Assembly (NCBI GenBank): GCA_903823665.1 | Contig: CAIJTR010000109.1 | Span: forward strand, 16,191 to 80,190 | Source of the DNA: an uncultured Rhodospirillales bacterium | Lineage (GTDB): Bacteria > Pseudomonadota > Alphaproteobacteria > Acetobacterales > Acetobacteraceae | Length of the DNA stretch: 64,000 bases | Direction: 5' to 3' | Part shown: piece after piece, positions 1 through 9,340 of the stretch | Position numbering within the stretch: position 1 is the first letter of the stretch | Layout of the letters: each line of letters starts with the position of its first letter | Position numbers and translations under genes: made by a program | The notes under the pieces: generated by a model | What the model saw: the letters and a program-made list of their open reading frames with translations, nothing else | What the model was told of the DNA's origin: nothing | The model's database searches: none

Positions 1-1020
1 GTTGATCGCATCGGCCAGCACCAACAGCGCGGTCACGTCACGGGAGGTGTTGTCGTTCAAGTCCTTGTTGTTCTTTGCCCGATACAGCGCATTCACCGCT
101 GGGATCGCCGGGCGAGACTTCACCGCATCCAGCGCGAACGAGGACCGGCTCATCGCCCCCTCCGCCAGCGCCCCTGCCCCAGTCATGAACGCGCTTTCCT
201 GGAACCCGGCCGCCTGGGCCAAGATCGCCTTTGGCTTGTAGCCGATCTCGTTCATCGCCTTCAGAATCAGGATCGAATCAGAGGTGTAGGAGGAAGGCAG
301 CATCACATCCGCATCCGCCGCCTTCAGCTTCTGCGCCTCGGCTGACAGCGAGGGCGAGTTGGCGCGATACTTGATGTCCGCTGCCACCTTGATGCCCGCC
401 GCCTCGGCAAGCTTGCCCTGCACACGCGCCGAGTCGGCACCGAAAATGCTGTCCTCATAGAACAGCGCGACAGACTTCACCTGGTGGCCAGTCTTGGCCC
501 CCTCGTCCTTCATGAACTGGAACATCGCCGCACTGAACATCTCGTCATGCGGGCTGGTGCGGAAGAACCACTTCAGCCCGCGCTGGTTCAGGCTGGGCGA
601 GGAATTGTCCGCCGACATGTAGGGCAGCTCATAACGCTCCGTCACCTGGCTGATCGTCACTGCCGTGGCCGAGGTATACGAGCCCACAATGGCAATCGCG
701 TGCTCCTGCGTGATCAGCCGCTCCGTTTCGGCCCGCGCCTTTTGCGGGTCGTTCTGGCTGTCAGCAAACACAAGTTTGATCTTCGCACCGCCGAGCTTGT
801 CGAGCCCGCCACCCTTGCCCATCAGCATCGGGATCGGATCATGCTTGCCGTTGATGATCTCAGCAGCGACCTCATAAGCCGCCTTGGCATCCAGGCCCAC
901 CGGGGCGGCGTTGCCGGTCAGCGGATAGACAACGCCAATAATGATATCGTCAGCGGCGTGTGCGGCCGGGGCTGCAAACGAAAACACGGCGGCGGTGGCA
1001 AGCAGTGCGAGACGTTTCAT
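1..1020 (-). CDS. Branched-chain amino acid-type ABC transporter substrate-binding protein (3' end missing)
   Basis: Periplasmic type I receptor of the Leu/Ile/Val-binding family, which captures an amino acid or similar small ligand for an ABC importer. 340 codons are present and the reading frame is still open at base 1, so the C-terminus lies outside the window. The start ATG is at 1020. It opens a signal peptide of about 22 residues (basic MKR, hydrophobic core, AHA-type cleavage). The mature protein begins with the family-typical strand reading IIIGVVYPLTGNAAPVG. No permease or ATPase gene is visible on this side, so the true ligand cannot be judged. It lies 81 bases downstream of the aspartate dehydrogenase gene on the same strand and may be cotranscribed with it. 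Confidence 0.9.
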   Translation of the reverse strand, partial: MKRLALLATAAVFSFAAPAAHAADDIIIGVVYPLTGNAAPVGLDAKAAYEVAAEIINGKHDPIPMLMGKGGGLDKLGGAKIKLVFADSQNDPQKARAETERLITQEHAIAIVGSYTSATAVTISQVTERYELPYMSADNSSPSLNQRGLKWFFRTSPHDEMFSAAMFQFMKDEGAKTGHQVKSVALFYEDSIFGADSARVQGKLAEAAGIKVAADIKYRANSPSLSAEAQKLKAADADVMLPSSYTSDSILILKAMNEIGYKPKAILAQAAGFQESAFMTGAGALAEGAMSRSSFALDAVKSRPAIPAVNALYRAKNNKDLNDNTSRDVTALLVLADAIN

Positions 1021-1101
1021 GCGGTGCGATCTCCGGTATGGCCTGCGCCATAGAATTGCGAAGCGTCAACCATGCACGCATCGCAGCCCTGCGCAAAGAG
1101 A

Positions 1102-1905
1102 TCAGGAGCCGATTTTCAGCGTCGAAACCAACCCACGCAGGCACGCCAGCACCGAAAGCGGGGTGAGCTTGCCCGTGCGCGGATTGCCCTCGCTCGGCAC
1201 GCCCTCAATGCTCATGGTGAACCGCGCCGCGTCTGCCTCCACCTGAATGGTGTGCATGTTGCGGATCGCCGCCGGGTCACACCAGATCCGCACATTCGTC
1301 CGCTCCGGCCCAATCCCGGCCAGCGCCAACGCCGCCGCCACATTCACATTGGCGGGAAAGCCCGCGGCAGCATCGAACGCATTGCCCTCGAAAATGATCG
1401 TCGGCGTGGTGATCGCCATCACGTCGATCTTGTGCAGGTCCAGATAGGGCGCTCCCACCAGCCCACGCGGGGCCTTGCGGGTTTCGATGCTGATCGAGGT
1501 CACATGCCCCTCGGCCGCCGCACGCACCGCATCCAGCCCCAGCAATGCGCCCGTCGGTGCGATAATGCGCGCCCCGCTCATCCGCGCGCGATCAACCAAC
1601 GCCATCCGGGTCAGCAACGCCCCCACCGAACTTGGCACAAAAATGCGCCCGGCATCGATGGCGGGAATGGCGATGGCGTCGAACACGGCGGCGGGGGCTG
1701 CCTCGACGACGATATCGGCTTCGGCAAGCCCTGCCGCATCGGTCACGCGCGGCGGCGAGATAAAACCCGCAACGGTGCGGCGTGCCTTGTCATGATCACT
1801 GGCGGAGACGGCCATCAGCCGTAAGCCATCAATCCCGGCATCAAGTGCGCAGGCCAGAGGCAGGCCAATGGACCCTAGGCCCGCGATGCCAACCGTCATC
1901 GTCAT
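1102..1905 (-). CDS. nadX: L-aspartate dehydrogenase family protein
   Basis: Cytoplasmic NAD(P)-dependent dehydrogenase of the aspartate dehydrogenase family. Members oxidise L-aspartate to iminoaspartate, either for NAD synthesis or for amino acid breakdown. The 267-residue length is normal. The N-terminus has a Rossmann dinucleotide motif (GIAGLGSIGLPLA). The central GALLGLDAVRAA segment and the C-terminal half, with conserved EGNAFDAAAGFPANVNVAAALA, match the aspartate dehydrogenase C-terminal domain. Two ATGs (1905 and 1899) are possible and the first is used. No nadA or nadC is adjacent, so a role in NAD synthesis is uncertain. Pairing with an amino acid receptor gene suggests a catabolic role, which is inference. 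Confidence 0.85.
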   Translation of the reverse strand: MTMTVGIAGLGSIGLPLACALDAGIDGLRLMAVSASDHDKARRTVAGFISPPRVTDAAGLAEADIVVEAAPAAVFDAIAIPAIDAGRIFVPSSVGALLTRMALVDRARMSGARIIAPTGALLGLDAVRAAAEGHVTSISIETRKAPRGLVGAPYLDLHKIDVMAITTPTIIFEGNAFDAAAGFPANVNVAAALALAGIGPERTNVRIWCDPAAIRNMHTIQVEADAARFTMSIEGVPSEGNPRTGKLTPLSVLACLRGLVSTLKIGS

Positions 1906-1918
1906 TTCGTGGTCACCC

Positions 1919-1995
1919 TGGGGCGATCGACGGGTCTCGAACCCGCGACATCCAAGACCACAACCTGGCGCTCTACCAACTGAGCTACGACCGCC
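1919..1995 (-). tRNA. tRNA-His (GTG anticodon)
   Basis: Read on the minus strand, the gene starts GGCGGTCGTAGCTC and ends GATCGCCCCA. The anticodon stem CCAGG/CTTGG encloses the loop TTGTGGT, giving anticodon GTG. Eight bases precede the invariant TA at positions 8-9, so the first G (1995) is an encoded G-1. It pairs with C73 (1922), and CCA (1921-1919) is encoded. The T arm carries GTTCGAGAC. A weak promoter candidate, TTGACG (2038-2033) with an 18-base gap to TAGGAG (2014-2009), lies upstream and overlaps the aminotransferase 3' end. Confidence 0.97.
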
Positions 1996-2011
1996 ATCAG
2001 GGGAGCGTCTC

Positions 2012-3220
2012 CTACGCTGAACGTGCTGCGTGCGTCAATGATGTTGGCAGCACCGCAGCACTGAAATGCGCCTCAAGCCGGGCCACCGCCTCATCGAGCA
2101 CCGCAAATGTCTTGCAGAACGCGAACCTCGCGTAATTCCGCGGTGCCTCACCCTCATAGAAGGCGCTGACGGGAATGGCCGCCACACGCGCATGCTCCGT
2201 GATGTGGCGGCAAAACGCCACGTCATCACCGGTGAAGCCCAGCGGCGAGAAATCCGCACTCACGAAGTAGCTGCCCTGCGCCGGCAACACCTTAAAGCCG
2301 ATGCGCGTGAGGCCTTCGGACAGCCGGTCCCGGCGTGCGGCCAGATCGGAGCCGAGCGTTTCGAAATAGCTGTCATCCTTGGCCAGCCCCACCGCCACGC
2401 CGCGTTGGAGGTTCGGGGCCGTGGTGAACGTCAAATTCTGATGCGCCTTGCCGACAATCTTCACCAGATCAGCAGGGCCGCTGACATAGCCAATCTTCCA
2501 GCCGGTCAGCGAGAACGTCTTGCCGGCAGACCCCACCCGCAGGCAACGCTCGCGCATGCCCGGCAGCGTCATCAGCGGAATATGCTTCCAGCCGTCGAAC
2601 GTCAGATGCTCATACACCTCGTCACACACCGCATAGGTGTCGTGGCGCACCATCAAATCGGCGATGAACGCGAGTTCAGCAGCGGTGAACACCTTGCCAG
2701 TCGGGTTCTGCGGCGTGTTGAGCAAAATCGCCTTGGTCTTCGGCCCGAACGCCGCCGCCAGCTCCGCCCGTGGCAATTCCCACTTCGGCGGCTGCAAACG
2801 CACCAGCACCGGCGTGGCCCCAAGCAGACGCACCACCGGCAGATAGGTGTCATAGAGCGGCTCGATCAACACCACTTCGTCCCCGGGGTTGAGCAACGCC
2901 ATCAAGCACGCGGTGATCGCCTCAGTCGCACCGGACGTGACGCACACATCCGTGTCCGGGTTCATGTCGAGGCCGTAGAACCGCTTGTTCGCTGCCGCCA
3001 CCGCCTGACGCAGCTCCGGCACGCCGGTCATCGGCGGATACTGATTGCGATTGTCCAGCAACGCCTCGGCTGCCGCCCGCACGACGTCGGCGGGGCCTTC
3101 CGTTTCTGGAAAACCCTGACCAAGATTGATCGCGCCGTGCTGGTTGGCCAGCGCAGACATCACCGTGAAGATCGTCGTTCCGGTGTTGGCGAGCAGCGTG
3201 TTCGGCGTTTTCATTGGCAT
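2012..3220 (-). CDS. PLP-dependent class I/II aminotransferase
   Basis: Fold type I aminotransferase of the family that includes methionine, kynurenine and aromatic aminotransferases. It transfers an amino group to a 2-oxo acid in the cytoplasm. The N-terminal INLGQGFPETEGP and YPPMTGVPELRQA segments are typical. The PLP lysine lies in GSAGKTFSLTGWKIGY, preceded by CDEVYEHLTFDG. The start is placed at ATG 3220 (MPMKTPNTLL), about six bases after a GGA-containing Shine-Dalgarno; ATG 3214 is also possible. A longer frame upstream lacks family similarity. The substrate cannot be read from the sequence; a YbdL-like methionine aminotransferase is a reasonable guess. It is divergent from glnB across a 307-base gap. 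Confidence 0.88.
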   Translation of the reverse strand: MPMKTPNTLLANTGTTIFTVMSALANQHGAINLGQGFPETEGPADVVRAAAEALLDNRNQYPPMTGVPELRQAVAAANKRFYGLDMNPDTDVCVTSGATEAITACLMALLNPGDEVVLIEPLYDTYLPVVRLLGATPVLVRLQPPKWELPRAELAAAFGPKTKAILLNTPQNPTGKVFTAAELAFIADLMVRHDTYAVCDEVYEHLTFDGWKHIPLMTLPGMRERCLRVGSAGKTFSLTGWKIGYVSGPADLVKIVGKAHQNLTFTTAPNLQRGVAVGLAKDDSYFETLGSDLAARRDRLSEGLTRIGFKVLPAQGSYFVSADFSPLGFTGDDVAFCRHITEHARVAAIPVSAFYEGEAPRNYARFAFCKTFAVLDEAVARLEAHFSAAVLPTSLTHAARSA

Positions 3221-3365
3221 CGTCCTGAAGCGATCATGGCCGGATAGTATGCAGCGACGGAGCCGCGGGTTCAACGATATCATGCCTGCTGATCGCCTGC
3301 CCAAATACGAAGCAGCTTCATGTCGCGCGACACGCCCAGATTATGCCGAATTCTTAAGCATTTGC

Positions 3366-3437
3366 CGCCCATTGCGTGGGCGCAGTGCGAGGCAATTCCG
3401 GCACCGGGCCGGATTGCGCAGTGGCACGGCGCATGCA
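3366..3437 (+). promoter_or_regulatory. Candidate sigma-54 promoter with NtrC-like sites for glnB-glnA
   Basis: TGGCACGGCGCATGCA at 3422-3437 matches the RpoN consensus TGGCACGNNNNTTGCA at every defined position but one (A for T). The GG and GC doublets are correctly spaced. Upstream, CGCCCA-N5-TGGGCG (3366-3382) is a perfect palindrome with the 6-5-6 geometry of NtrC boxes, and GGCACC-N5-GGATTG (3400-3416) is a partial second site. Transcription would start near 3449, about 80 bases before glnB. The rest of the 3221-3527 gap has no gene; the aminotransferase promoter must also lie there. The sigma-54 match is seen directly; NtrC binding is inferred. Confidence 0.6.
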
Positions 3438-3461
3438 AACGTTTTAGAGCACGCATCCTGA

Positions 3462-3866
<405 letters not shown>

Positions 3867-3894
3867 TCTGCGTCTCGCCGAATAGAATTCCGGT

Positions 3895-3911
3895 CCGGCC
3901 AGTCTGGCCGG
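3895..3911 (+). other. Hairpin between glnB and glnA
   Basis: Perfect 7-bp stem CCGGCCA/TGGCCGG with a GTC loop in the 125-base glnB-glnA gap. There is no T-run after it, so it is unlikely to be a full terminator. It could pause transcription or protect the 3' end of a processed glnB message, which would set unequal glnB and glnA levels. The function is inferred. Confidence 0.4.
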
Positions 3912-3991
3912 GCTGCCTCGGGGTCGCGTGGTGCGGCCCTTTCCTGGTGACGTGAGCAACCCTCATGTCATGTTTTTTGGGGATCATGAGT

Positions 3992-5425
3992 ATGGCAAAG
4001 AAAGCCACAGACGCGACAAAGTCGATCGACAAGGTATTGGAGCTGATCAAGGAGCACGGGGTTGAGTTCATCGACCTGCGCTTCACCGATCCGCGCGGCA
4101 AGTGGCAGCACACGTCGCAGCACATCTCCACGATGGGCGAGGAAGCCTTCAAGGACGGCATCATGTTCGACGGCTCGTCGATCGCCGGCTGGAAGGCGAT
4201 CAACGAGAGCGACATGATCCTGATGCCGGACCCGGACACGGCGGTGCTCGACCCGTTCTCGGCCAAGCCGTCGCTGATCATCTTCTGCGACATTTACGAG
4301 CCCTCGACCGGCCAGCCTTATGCCCGCGACCCGCGCAGCACCGCCAAGAAAGCCACCGCCTATGTGAAGGCCGCAGGCGTCGGTGACAGCGTCTCCGTCG
4401 GTGCAGAGGCCGAGTTCTTCATCTTCGACAACGTGCAGTTCGGCACGGGTGGCAATTTCGGCACCTACAAGATCGACAGCATCGAAGGCCCTGGCGCCAA
4501 CATGAAGGACTACCCCGAGGGCAACATGGGCCACCGCCCATCCGTCAAGGGTGGCTACTTCCCGGTGCCGCCGGTGGACAGCGAGAGCGATCTGCGCGCC
4601 GAAATGCTCTCCGCCATGGGCGAAATGGGCCTGCCGATCGAAAAGCATCACCACGAAGTGGCGCAGAGCCAGCATGAGCTCGGCACCAAGTTCGGCAGCC
4701 TGCTGACGATGGCCGACCAGATGCAGATCTATAAATACTGTGTCCACAACGTCGCGCACAGCTACGGCAAGACGGCGACGTTCATGCCGAAGCCGATCTA
4801 TGGCGACAACGGCTCGGGCATGCACACCCACATGTCGATCTGGAAGGGCAGCACCCCACTGTTCGCCGGCAACGGCTATGCTGACCTGTCCGAGATGTGC
4901 CTCTACTTCATCGGCGGCGTCATCAAACATGCCAAGGCCGTGAACGCGTTCACCAACCCTTCCACCAACAGCTACAAGCGCCTGATCCCCGGCTTCGAAG
5001 CTCCCGTGCTGCTGGCCTACTCGGCCCGCAACCGCTCCGCCTCGTGCCGCATTCCCTACACCACCAACCCAAAGGCCAAGCGCGTGGAAGTTCGCTTCCC
5101 CGATGCGACCGCCAACCCCTACCTCGCCTACTCAGCCCTGCTGATGGCGGGCATGGACGGCATTATCAACAAGATCCATCCGGGCGAGCCGATGGACAAG
5201 GATCTGTATGATCTGCCGCCGGAAGAACTGAAGGGCATTCCCACGGTGTGCGGAAGCCTGCGCGAAGCACTGGGTGCGCTCGCCGCCGACCACGAGTTCC
5301 TGTTGAAGGGCGACGTGTTCAGCAAGGAGCAGATCGAGAGCTATATCGAGCTGAAGTGGAACGAAGTCTACCGGTTCGAGCACACGCCGCACCCGGTTGA
5401 GTTCGAAATGTATTATTCCGCTTGA
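3992..5425 (+). CDS. glnA: Glutamine synthetase, type I
   Basis: Dodecameric enzyme making glutamine from glutamate, ammonia and ATP; the main entry of ammonia into metabolism. With ATG 3992 ([10 protein letters not shown]) the protein has 477 residues, close to the usual 470. This start lies eight bases after GGGGA; ATG 3986 and ATG 3965 are also in frame but are worse placed. Motifs seen are [10 protein letters not shown], the metal/glutamate region [11 protein letters not shown], the ATP-binding [16 protein letters not shown], and the adenylylation site [10 protein letters not shown] with its tyrosine. The presence of that tyrosine implies control by GlnE. It is transcribed with glnB and ends at a strong terminator. 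Confidence 0.98.
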   Translation: MAKKATDATKSIDKVLELIKEHGVEFIDLRFTDPRGKWQHTSQHISTMGEEAFKDGIMFDGSSIAGWKAINESDMILMPDPDTAVLDPFSAKPSLIIFCDIYEPSTGQPYARDPRSTAKKATAYVKAAGVGDSVSVGAEAEFFIFDNVQFGTGGNFGTYKIDSIEGPGANMKDYPEGNMGHRPSVKGGYFPVPPVDSESDLRAEMLSAMGEMGLPIEKHHHEVAQSQHELGTKFGSLLTMADQMQIYKYCVHNVAHSYGKTATFMPKPIYGDNGSGMHTHMSIWKGSTPLFAGNGYADLSEMCLYFIGGVIKHAKAVNAFTNPSTNSYKRLIPGFEAPVLLAYSARNRSASCRIPYTTNPKAKRVEVRFPDATANPYLAYSALLMAGMDGIINKIHPGEPMDKDLYDLPPEELKGIPTVCGSLREALGALAADHEFLLKGDVFSKEQIESYIELKWNEVYRFEHTPHPVEFEMYYSA

Positions 5426-5453
5426 CAACTGACACTGTAGTAAGCTGAGTAGC

Positions 5454-5484
5454 CCCGCCAGTCAAACGACTGGCGGGTTTTTTT
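5454..5484 (+). terminator. Rho-independent terminator of glnBA
   Basis: A 10-bp perfect stem, CCCGCCAGTC (5454-5463) and GACTGGCGGG (5468-5477), with loop AAAC is followed by seven T residues. It begins 28 bases after the glnA stop. This is the clearest intrinsic terminator in the window. Confidence 0.95.
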
Positions 5485-5495
5485 ATAAACAACAC

Positions 5496-5511
5496 CATCT
5501 ATTAATAGATG
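5496..5511. promoter_or_regulatory. 16-bp perfect palindrome, possible operator
   Basis: CATCTATTAATAGATG reads the same on both strands. It sits just after the glnA terminator and directly before the Shine-Dalgarno AAAGGA (5513-5518) of the small membrane protein gene. Its AT-rich character stands out from the GC-rich surroundings. It could be a repressor site or a short RNA hairpin that hides the ribosome binding site. No known operator is recognised. Confidence 0.4.
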
Positions 5512-5530
5512 TAAAGGACTGTTGCTTAAC

Positions 5531-5707
5531 ATGAGGTCATTCGTGGGACTTGTGATGTTCTACCTCGCGTTCCGCATGCCGGAAGCAGCGGTCGACTGGG
5601 CTTCAAATACCAGCGGCTATGACACGCTCCATGTGTTCCTGGTCATGCGCAGCTTGCTGGTCACGTCTGCCGTCGGCATCACGGTCTCGACAATTTATGC
5701 AAAATAA
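5531..5707 (+). CDS. Small hypothetical membrane protein
   Basis: A 58-residue protein that I do not recognise. Two hydrophobic stretches are visible (FVGLVMFYLAF near the N-terminus and SLLVTSAVGITVSTIYA at the C-terminus), separated by a polar segment with WASNTSGYDT. This suggests a two-pass inner-membrane peptide. AAAGGA lies 12 bases before ATG 5531; an in-frame TTG at 5522 is three bases from it and is an alternative start. It has its own position after the glnA terminator and a palindrome in front, so it is probably a separate transcript. Codon use is less GC-rich than in neighbours. Confidence 0.5.
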   Translation: MRSFVGLVMFYLAFRMPEAAVDWASNTSGYDTLHVFLVMRSLLVTSAVGITVSTIYAK

Positions 5708-5766
5708 GACGCCAGGCCAACGTTGTCGGGCAGCACTGCCCCGTCGCTGACATAAAGCAGCAAGGC

Positions 5767-6393
5767 TCAATCAGCCTCCGTCACCGGAACAGCAACTTCG
5801 TTCCTGCGAAGAAATGGCAACGTCCAAGGTGGATCGTAATACCACGCCACCGGCACGCCAGACGGTGTCCATTTTGACCCTTTGAGGGCCCTTACCAATT
5901 CCGCCCGCTGATCATCCATTGCCGAAACACTGCCGAAGCCGGAGAAACGCAACACCGCCATCGTTTCGCCCGGCACCTCTACCAGTCGCACCGTGGGATC
6001 GTTCGGCGTCGGCAGGCTCGCCATCGTGTAACTTGCGGGCATAAAGAACCGCACCACCCAGCGCCCGCTCGCATCCTGGCTCTGCGCCACCGGGGCCGTC
6101 ATCGCGATCTGCTCGGAGGACTGCGCCACCGGAGCCGTCATCGCAATTTTCGCATTGGTCGTATTGCCGCCGAAAATGTAGCCGGCGATGCGGCGGAACC
6201 CAGCGCTGCGCGCCGAATCCTCATCAGCCGCGATCACCGTCTCAGCAGCGATACGCGGGCCGTATTGGCGGACCTCAACGGAGCCTACCGCGCCGACCAC
6301 CTCAAACTTCGGCTCCTCAGTGCCGCTACGGATACCCACAACCGAACACCCCGTGAGCGCGATGGCAGACAGAACAGCCGCTATTTTCTGCAT
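5767..6393 (-). CDS. SOUL-family heme-binding-like lipoprotein
   Basis: Envelope lipoprotein of the SOUL family, whose members bind heme or other porphyrins; the role in bacteria is poorly known. The start ATG 6393 follows GGAGG by ten bases. A short signal peptide ends in the lipobox LTGC, so the mature protein is lipid-anchored at Cys. The family core VEVRQYGPRIAAETV and FGGNTTNAKIAMTAPV is present. The AMTAPVAQS block occurs twice in near-identical tandem copies, a form also common in the family. The protein has 208 residues. It stands alone, downstream of no obvious operon partner. Confidence 0.85.
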   Translation of the reverse strand: MQKIAAVLSAIALTGCSVVGIRSGTEEPKFEVVGAVGSVEVRQYGPRIAAETVIAADEDSARSAGFRRIAGYIFGGNTTNAKIAMTAPVAQSSEQIAMTAPVAQSQDASGRWVVRFFMPASYTMASLPTPNDPTVRLVEVPGETMAVLRFSGFGSVSAMDDQRAELVRALKGSKWTPSGVPVAWYYDPPWTLPFLRRNEVAVPVTEAD

Positions 6394-6477
6394 GGTGGCA
6401 AAATCCTCCAGCACAGAAATGGGCTTCCGCTAGGCCAAAACAACCTTCACGGGTTCAACGGCACACATCTGGACGGT

Positions 6478-7554
6478 TCACTGAACCTCCAGCAAAGCAC
6501 AGGTGATGTGATAAAGTGTGCTGGCCGGGGCGGCGTCTCCCACCGTGAACCCATCCGCCCAACGCTCTCGCCACAATCCCTTCGGTACGCCATCAAAAAA
6601 GCTGAACAACGTCGCAAGTGACGCACTCGTCTGCGCCGGGGTGCCAGCACGAGACAGCGCCTTCAATCGCTCAGTGTGCTGCCACACGCGCGTGGATGGC
6701 ACTTTAATCCGGCCATCGCTCCACAACTCAGCCGCCACAATCCCGTCCGGGCGCACGCCATGTGCCTCAGCAAAGCTCAGCAACTCCTGCCCCGCCGCCT
6801 CGGTTGCGCGCGGCATACGCCCAGCCTTGGCCGATAGCCTGCGATACTCGGACAAAAGCCACACCCACTCATGGTGATGCCCCGGCTCCAGCACAAAGCA
6901 GCCGCCCTCACGCACCGGCACCAGAGCATCGTCGTAATACTCGGGCAAACCGGGCACATCTGCCTGATAAAACCGGTCGAGGAACAGGCCCACAATCGTG
7001 TCTGCGCGGTCGAGAAACTCCGCATCGCCAAACCGCTCATAGCCAGCCAACACCGCTTCGAACAAATGCATATGCGGGTTCTGCCGGCGCGGCATCGCAT
7101 CAGGAAACGACTCCCGCCAGCCCTGCCGCGGATGGCCAAACCGCTCGTCAATATAGGCCAGCGTCTCGATTGCCAGAGCCCGCTCCCCGGCATGGGAGAA
7201 GGCGAGCAGCACGAAGGCGTGGTCATACAAATCCCGCGTGGCGTCGATCACCGCGCCGTCCTGATCGAACCGCATGGCATAGCCACCATCGCTCTGCCGC
7301 GCGGTGTTCCGCAAAAAGCGCAGCCCCAGCACCACGGCATCTGCCGCACGTGCAACGCCCATCTTCTCAGCCTGCACGAACGTGTAAATTTGCCGTGCCG
7401 CCACACGCAGCCTCCGAAAATCAGCGCGGGGCTTCAGCGTCTCAGGGTCGAGGTCCTCCTCGAACGCGCCCCGCTTCCAATCCACGCCATGTTCCAGCCA
7501 AAGCGGAAACGCATCCTCTCGCATCCAGTAGAGCGCTGCTGCAGGCGTGCTCAT
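6478..7554 (-). CDS. N-acylglucosamine 2-epimerase (AGE) family protein
   Basis: Member of the (alpha/alpha)6-barrel AGE/mannose isomerase family. These interconvert sugars such as N-acylglucosamine/N-acylmannosamine, or mannose/fructose. The 358-residue length from ATG 7554 is normal. Family features include [40 protein letters not shown], and the active-site histidine region [16 protein letters not shown]. The ATG overlaps the stop of the upstream acyl-CoA synthetase gene (ATGA), so translation is coupled. A longer frame upstream of this ATG would only read into that gene. Pairing a sugar epimerase with a fatty acyl-CoA ligase has no obvious pathway meaning. The substrate is unknown. Confidence 0.85.
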   Translation of the reverse strand: MSTPAAALYWMREDAFPLWLEHGVDWKRGAFEEDLDPETLKPRADFRRLRVAARQIYTFVQAEKMGVARAADAVVLGLRFLRNTARQSDGGYAMRFDQDGAVIDATRDLYDHAFVLLAFSHAGERALAIETLAYIDERFGHPRQGWRESFPDAMPRRQNPHMHLFEAVLAGYERFGDAEFLDRADTIVGLFLDRFYQADVPGLPEYYDDALVPVREGGCFVLEPGHHHEWVWLLSEYRRLSAKAGRMPRATEAAGQELLSFAEAHGVRPDGIVAAELWSDGRIKVPSTRVWQHTERLKALSRAGTPAQTSASLATLFSFFDGVPKGLWRERWADGFTVGDAAPASTLYHITCALLEVQ

Positions 7555-9230
7555 CCGGCCAAATTCTCCAAAAGCTCGCGTTCCATCGCCTCGCGCATCA
7601 GGAATTTCTGCATCTTGCCGGTCACCGTCATCGGAAAGCTCTCCACGAAGCGCACATGGCGCGGGATTTTGAAATGCGCGATCTGCCCGTGGCAAAACGC
7701 CCGCAAGCCCTCCGCGTCAAGGCTGGCCCCCTCGCGCAGCTTCACCCAGGCGCATAATTCCTCGCCGAATTTGGCATCCGGCACCCCGAAGATCTGCACA
7801 TCCGAAATGGCGGGATGGCGATACAGAAAATCTTCCACCTCACGCGGATAGATGTTCTCCCCACCCCGTATCACCAGATCCTTGATCCGGCCGACAATGG
7901 CGCAATACCCAGCCTCGTCGAGGGTGGCGAGGTCACCGGTGTGCATCCACCCCGCCGCGTCAATCGCCCCGCGCGTGCGCTCCTCGTCGGCCCAATAGCC
8001 GAGCATCACCGCATAACCGCGCGTGCAAAGCTCGCCCTTCTCGCCGGCAGGCACGATGCGGCCCTCGGCGTCGATGATCTTGGCCTCCATATGCGGATGG
8101 ACGCGGCCCACCGTCGTCACCCGCCGCTCCAGACTGTCATCGAGCGTGGTCTGAAAGCTCACCGGGCTCGTCTCGGTCATGCCGTAGCAGATGGTGATGT
8201 CGCGCAAATTCATCTGCGCAATCGCCCGTCGCATCAGCTCGATCGGGCAGATCGTGCCCGCCATCACGCCGGTGCGCAGCGAGGACATATCGAACTCCGC
8301 AAACCGCGGATGATCGAGCTGGGCGATAAACATCGTCGGCACGCCATACAAGGACGTGCAGCGCTCGGCCGAGACCGCCTCCAGCGTTGCCAGCGGATCG
8401 AACCCCTCACCCGGAAAGATCATCGCCGATCCATGCGTCAGGCACGCAAGAACGCCGATCACCATGCCAAAGCAATGATACAGCGGCACCGGAATGCACA
8501 CCCGATCAGCCTGCGTGTATTTCATCGTCTCGCCGATGAAATAGCCGTTGTTGAGAATGTTATGATGCGTCAGCGTCGCCCCCTTCGGCGCACCCGTGGT
8601 GCCGGAGGTGAACTGCACATTGATCGGGTCATCGAATTGCAGCTGGGCCCCGATCTCCGCCAACCGGGCACGGCCCGCATCATCCGCCGTGGCGGACACC
8701 GCATCAAAACCAAATGCAGCAGCCAGAGTGGCACCGCCGATCTGGATGATATGGCGCAAGGTCGGCACCGCTTCGGCGTGCAAATGCCCTGGCGCACTGC
8801 TCGCCACCTCCGGCATCAAACTCGCCAGCATCCCTGCATAATCGCTGGTCTTGAACGCCGTCGCCGTCACCAGCGCCGCACAACCCACCTTGTTCAGCGC
8901 ATATTCCAGTTCAGACAGCCGATACGCCGGATTGATCGTCACCAGCACCAAACCGGCCTTGGCGGTGGCCAACTGAGTGATCACCCACTCAGCATTGTTC
9001 GGCGACCACACGCCCACGCGGTCCCCGGGAGACAGACCCAGCGCCAGCAATCCCGCCGCGAAATCATCAACCTTGCGGGCCAGCTCAGCCCAGCTCAGCC
9101 GGATGGCCTGCTGCCGCACCACCAGCGCCAGCGCGTCCGGCGAATGCGCCACCACACGGTCCAGCGCCCGCCCGATTGTGTCACCCAGGAGCGGGGCCGC
9201 CGAGGCACCGCTGACATAGCTCATTGGCAT
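7551..9230 (-). CDS. Fatty acyl-CoA synthetase (AMP-binding)
   Basis: ANL-superfamily ligase that activates a carboxylic acid with ATP to an acyl-adenylate and then an acyl-CoA. The 559-residue protein contains the P-loop [10 protein letters not shown] at residues 208-217, the [10 protein letters not shown] adenine-pocket motif near 350, the [16 protein letters not shown] hinge region, and the C-terminal lysine motif [10 protein letters not shown]. It resembles the medium/long-chain FadD3-like group rather than acetyl-CoA synthetase. The start is ATG 9230 after GGGGA; ATG 9224 is possible. It is the first gene of a two-gene unit with the AGE epimerase. The chain length it accepts cannot be told from the sequence. 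Confidence 0.9.
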   Translation of the reverse strand: MPMSYVSGASAAPLLGDTIGRALDRVVAHSPDALALVVRQQAIRLSWAELARKVDDFAAGLLALGLSPGDRVGVWSPNNAEWVITQLATAKAGLVLVTINPAYRLSELEYALNKVGCAALVTATAFKTSDYAGMLASLMPEVASSAPGHLHAEAVPTLRHIIQIGGATLAAAFGFDAVSATADDAGRARLAEIGAQLQFDDPINVQFTSGTTGAPKGATLTHHNILNNGYFIGETMKYTQADRVCIPVPLYHCFGMVIGVLACLTHGSAMIFPGEGFDPLATLEAVSAERCTSLYGVPTMFIAQLDHPRFAEFDMSSLRTGVMAGTICPIELMRRAIAQMNLRDITICYGMTETSPVSFQTTLDDSLERRVTTVGRVHPHMEAKIIDAEGRIVPAGEKGELCTRGYAVMLGYWADEERTRGAIDAAGWMHTGDLATLDEAGYCAIVGRIKDLVIRGGENIYPREVEDFLYRHPAISDVQIFGVPDAKFGEELCAWVKLREGASLDAEGLRAFCHGQIAHFKIPRHVRFVESFPMTVTGKMQKFLMREAMERELLENLAG

Positions 9231-9287
9231 GATCGTTTCCCCACCCCGTAGCGACGACGATAATGGAGAAGCACCAGAAACGACAAC

Positions 9288-9311
9288 GGCCCGGCTGTTT
9301 CCAGCCGGGCC
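9288..9311 (-). terminator. Hairpin after the helix-hairpin-helix gene
   Basis: Perfect 10-bp stem GGCCCGGCTG/CAGCCGGGCC with a TTTC (GAAA on the minus strand) loop lies 30 bases past the stop of the 9341-9772 gene. It sits before the acyl-CoA synthetase start. The minus-strand tail GTTGTCGTTT is only partly T-rich, so it may be a weak terminator or an RNA-stabilising stem. Confidence 0.65.
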
Positions 9312-9340
9312 ATGTGCGCAGCGCCGTCGTCCGGATCAGT

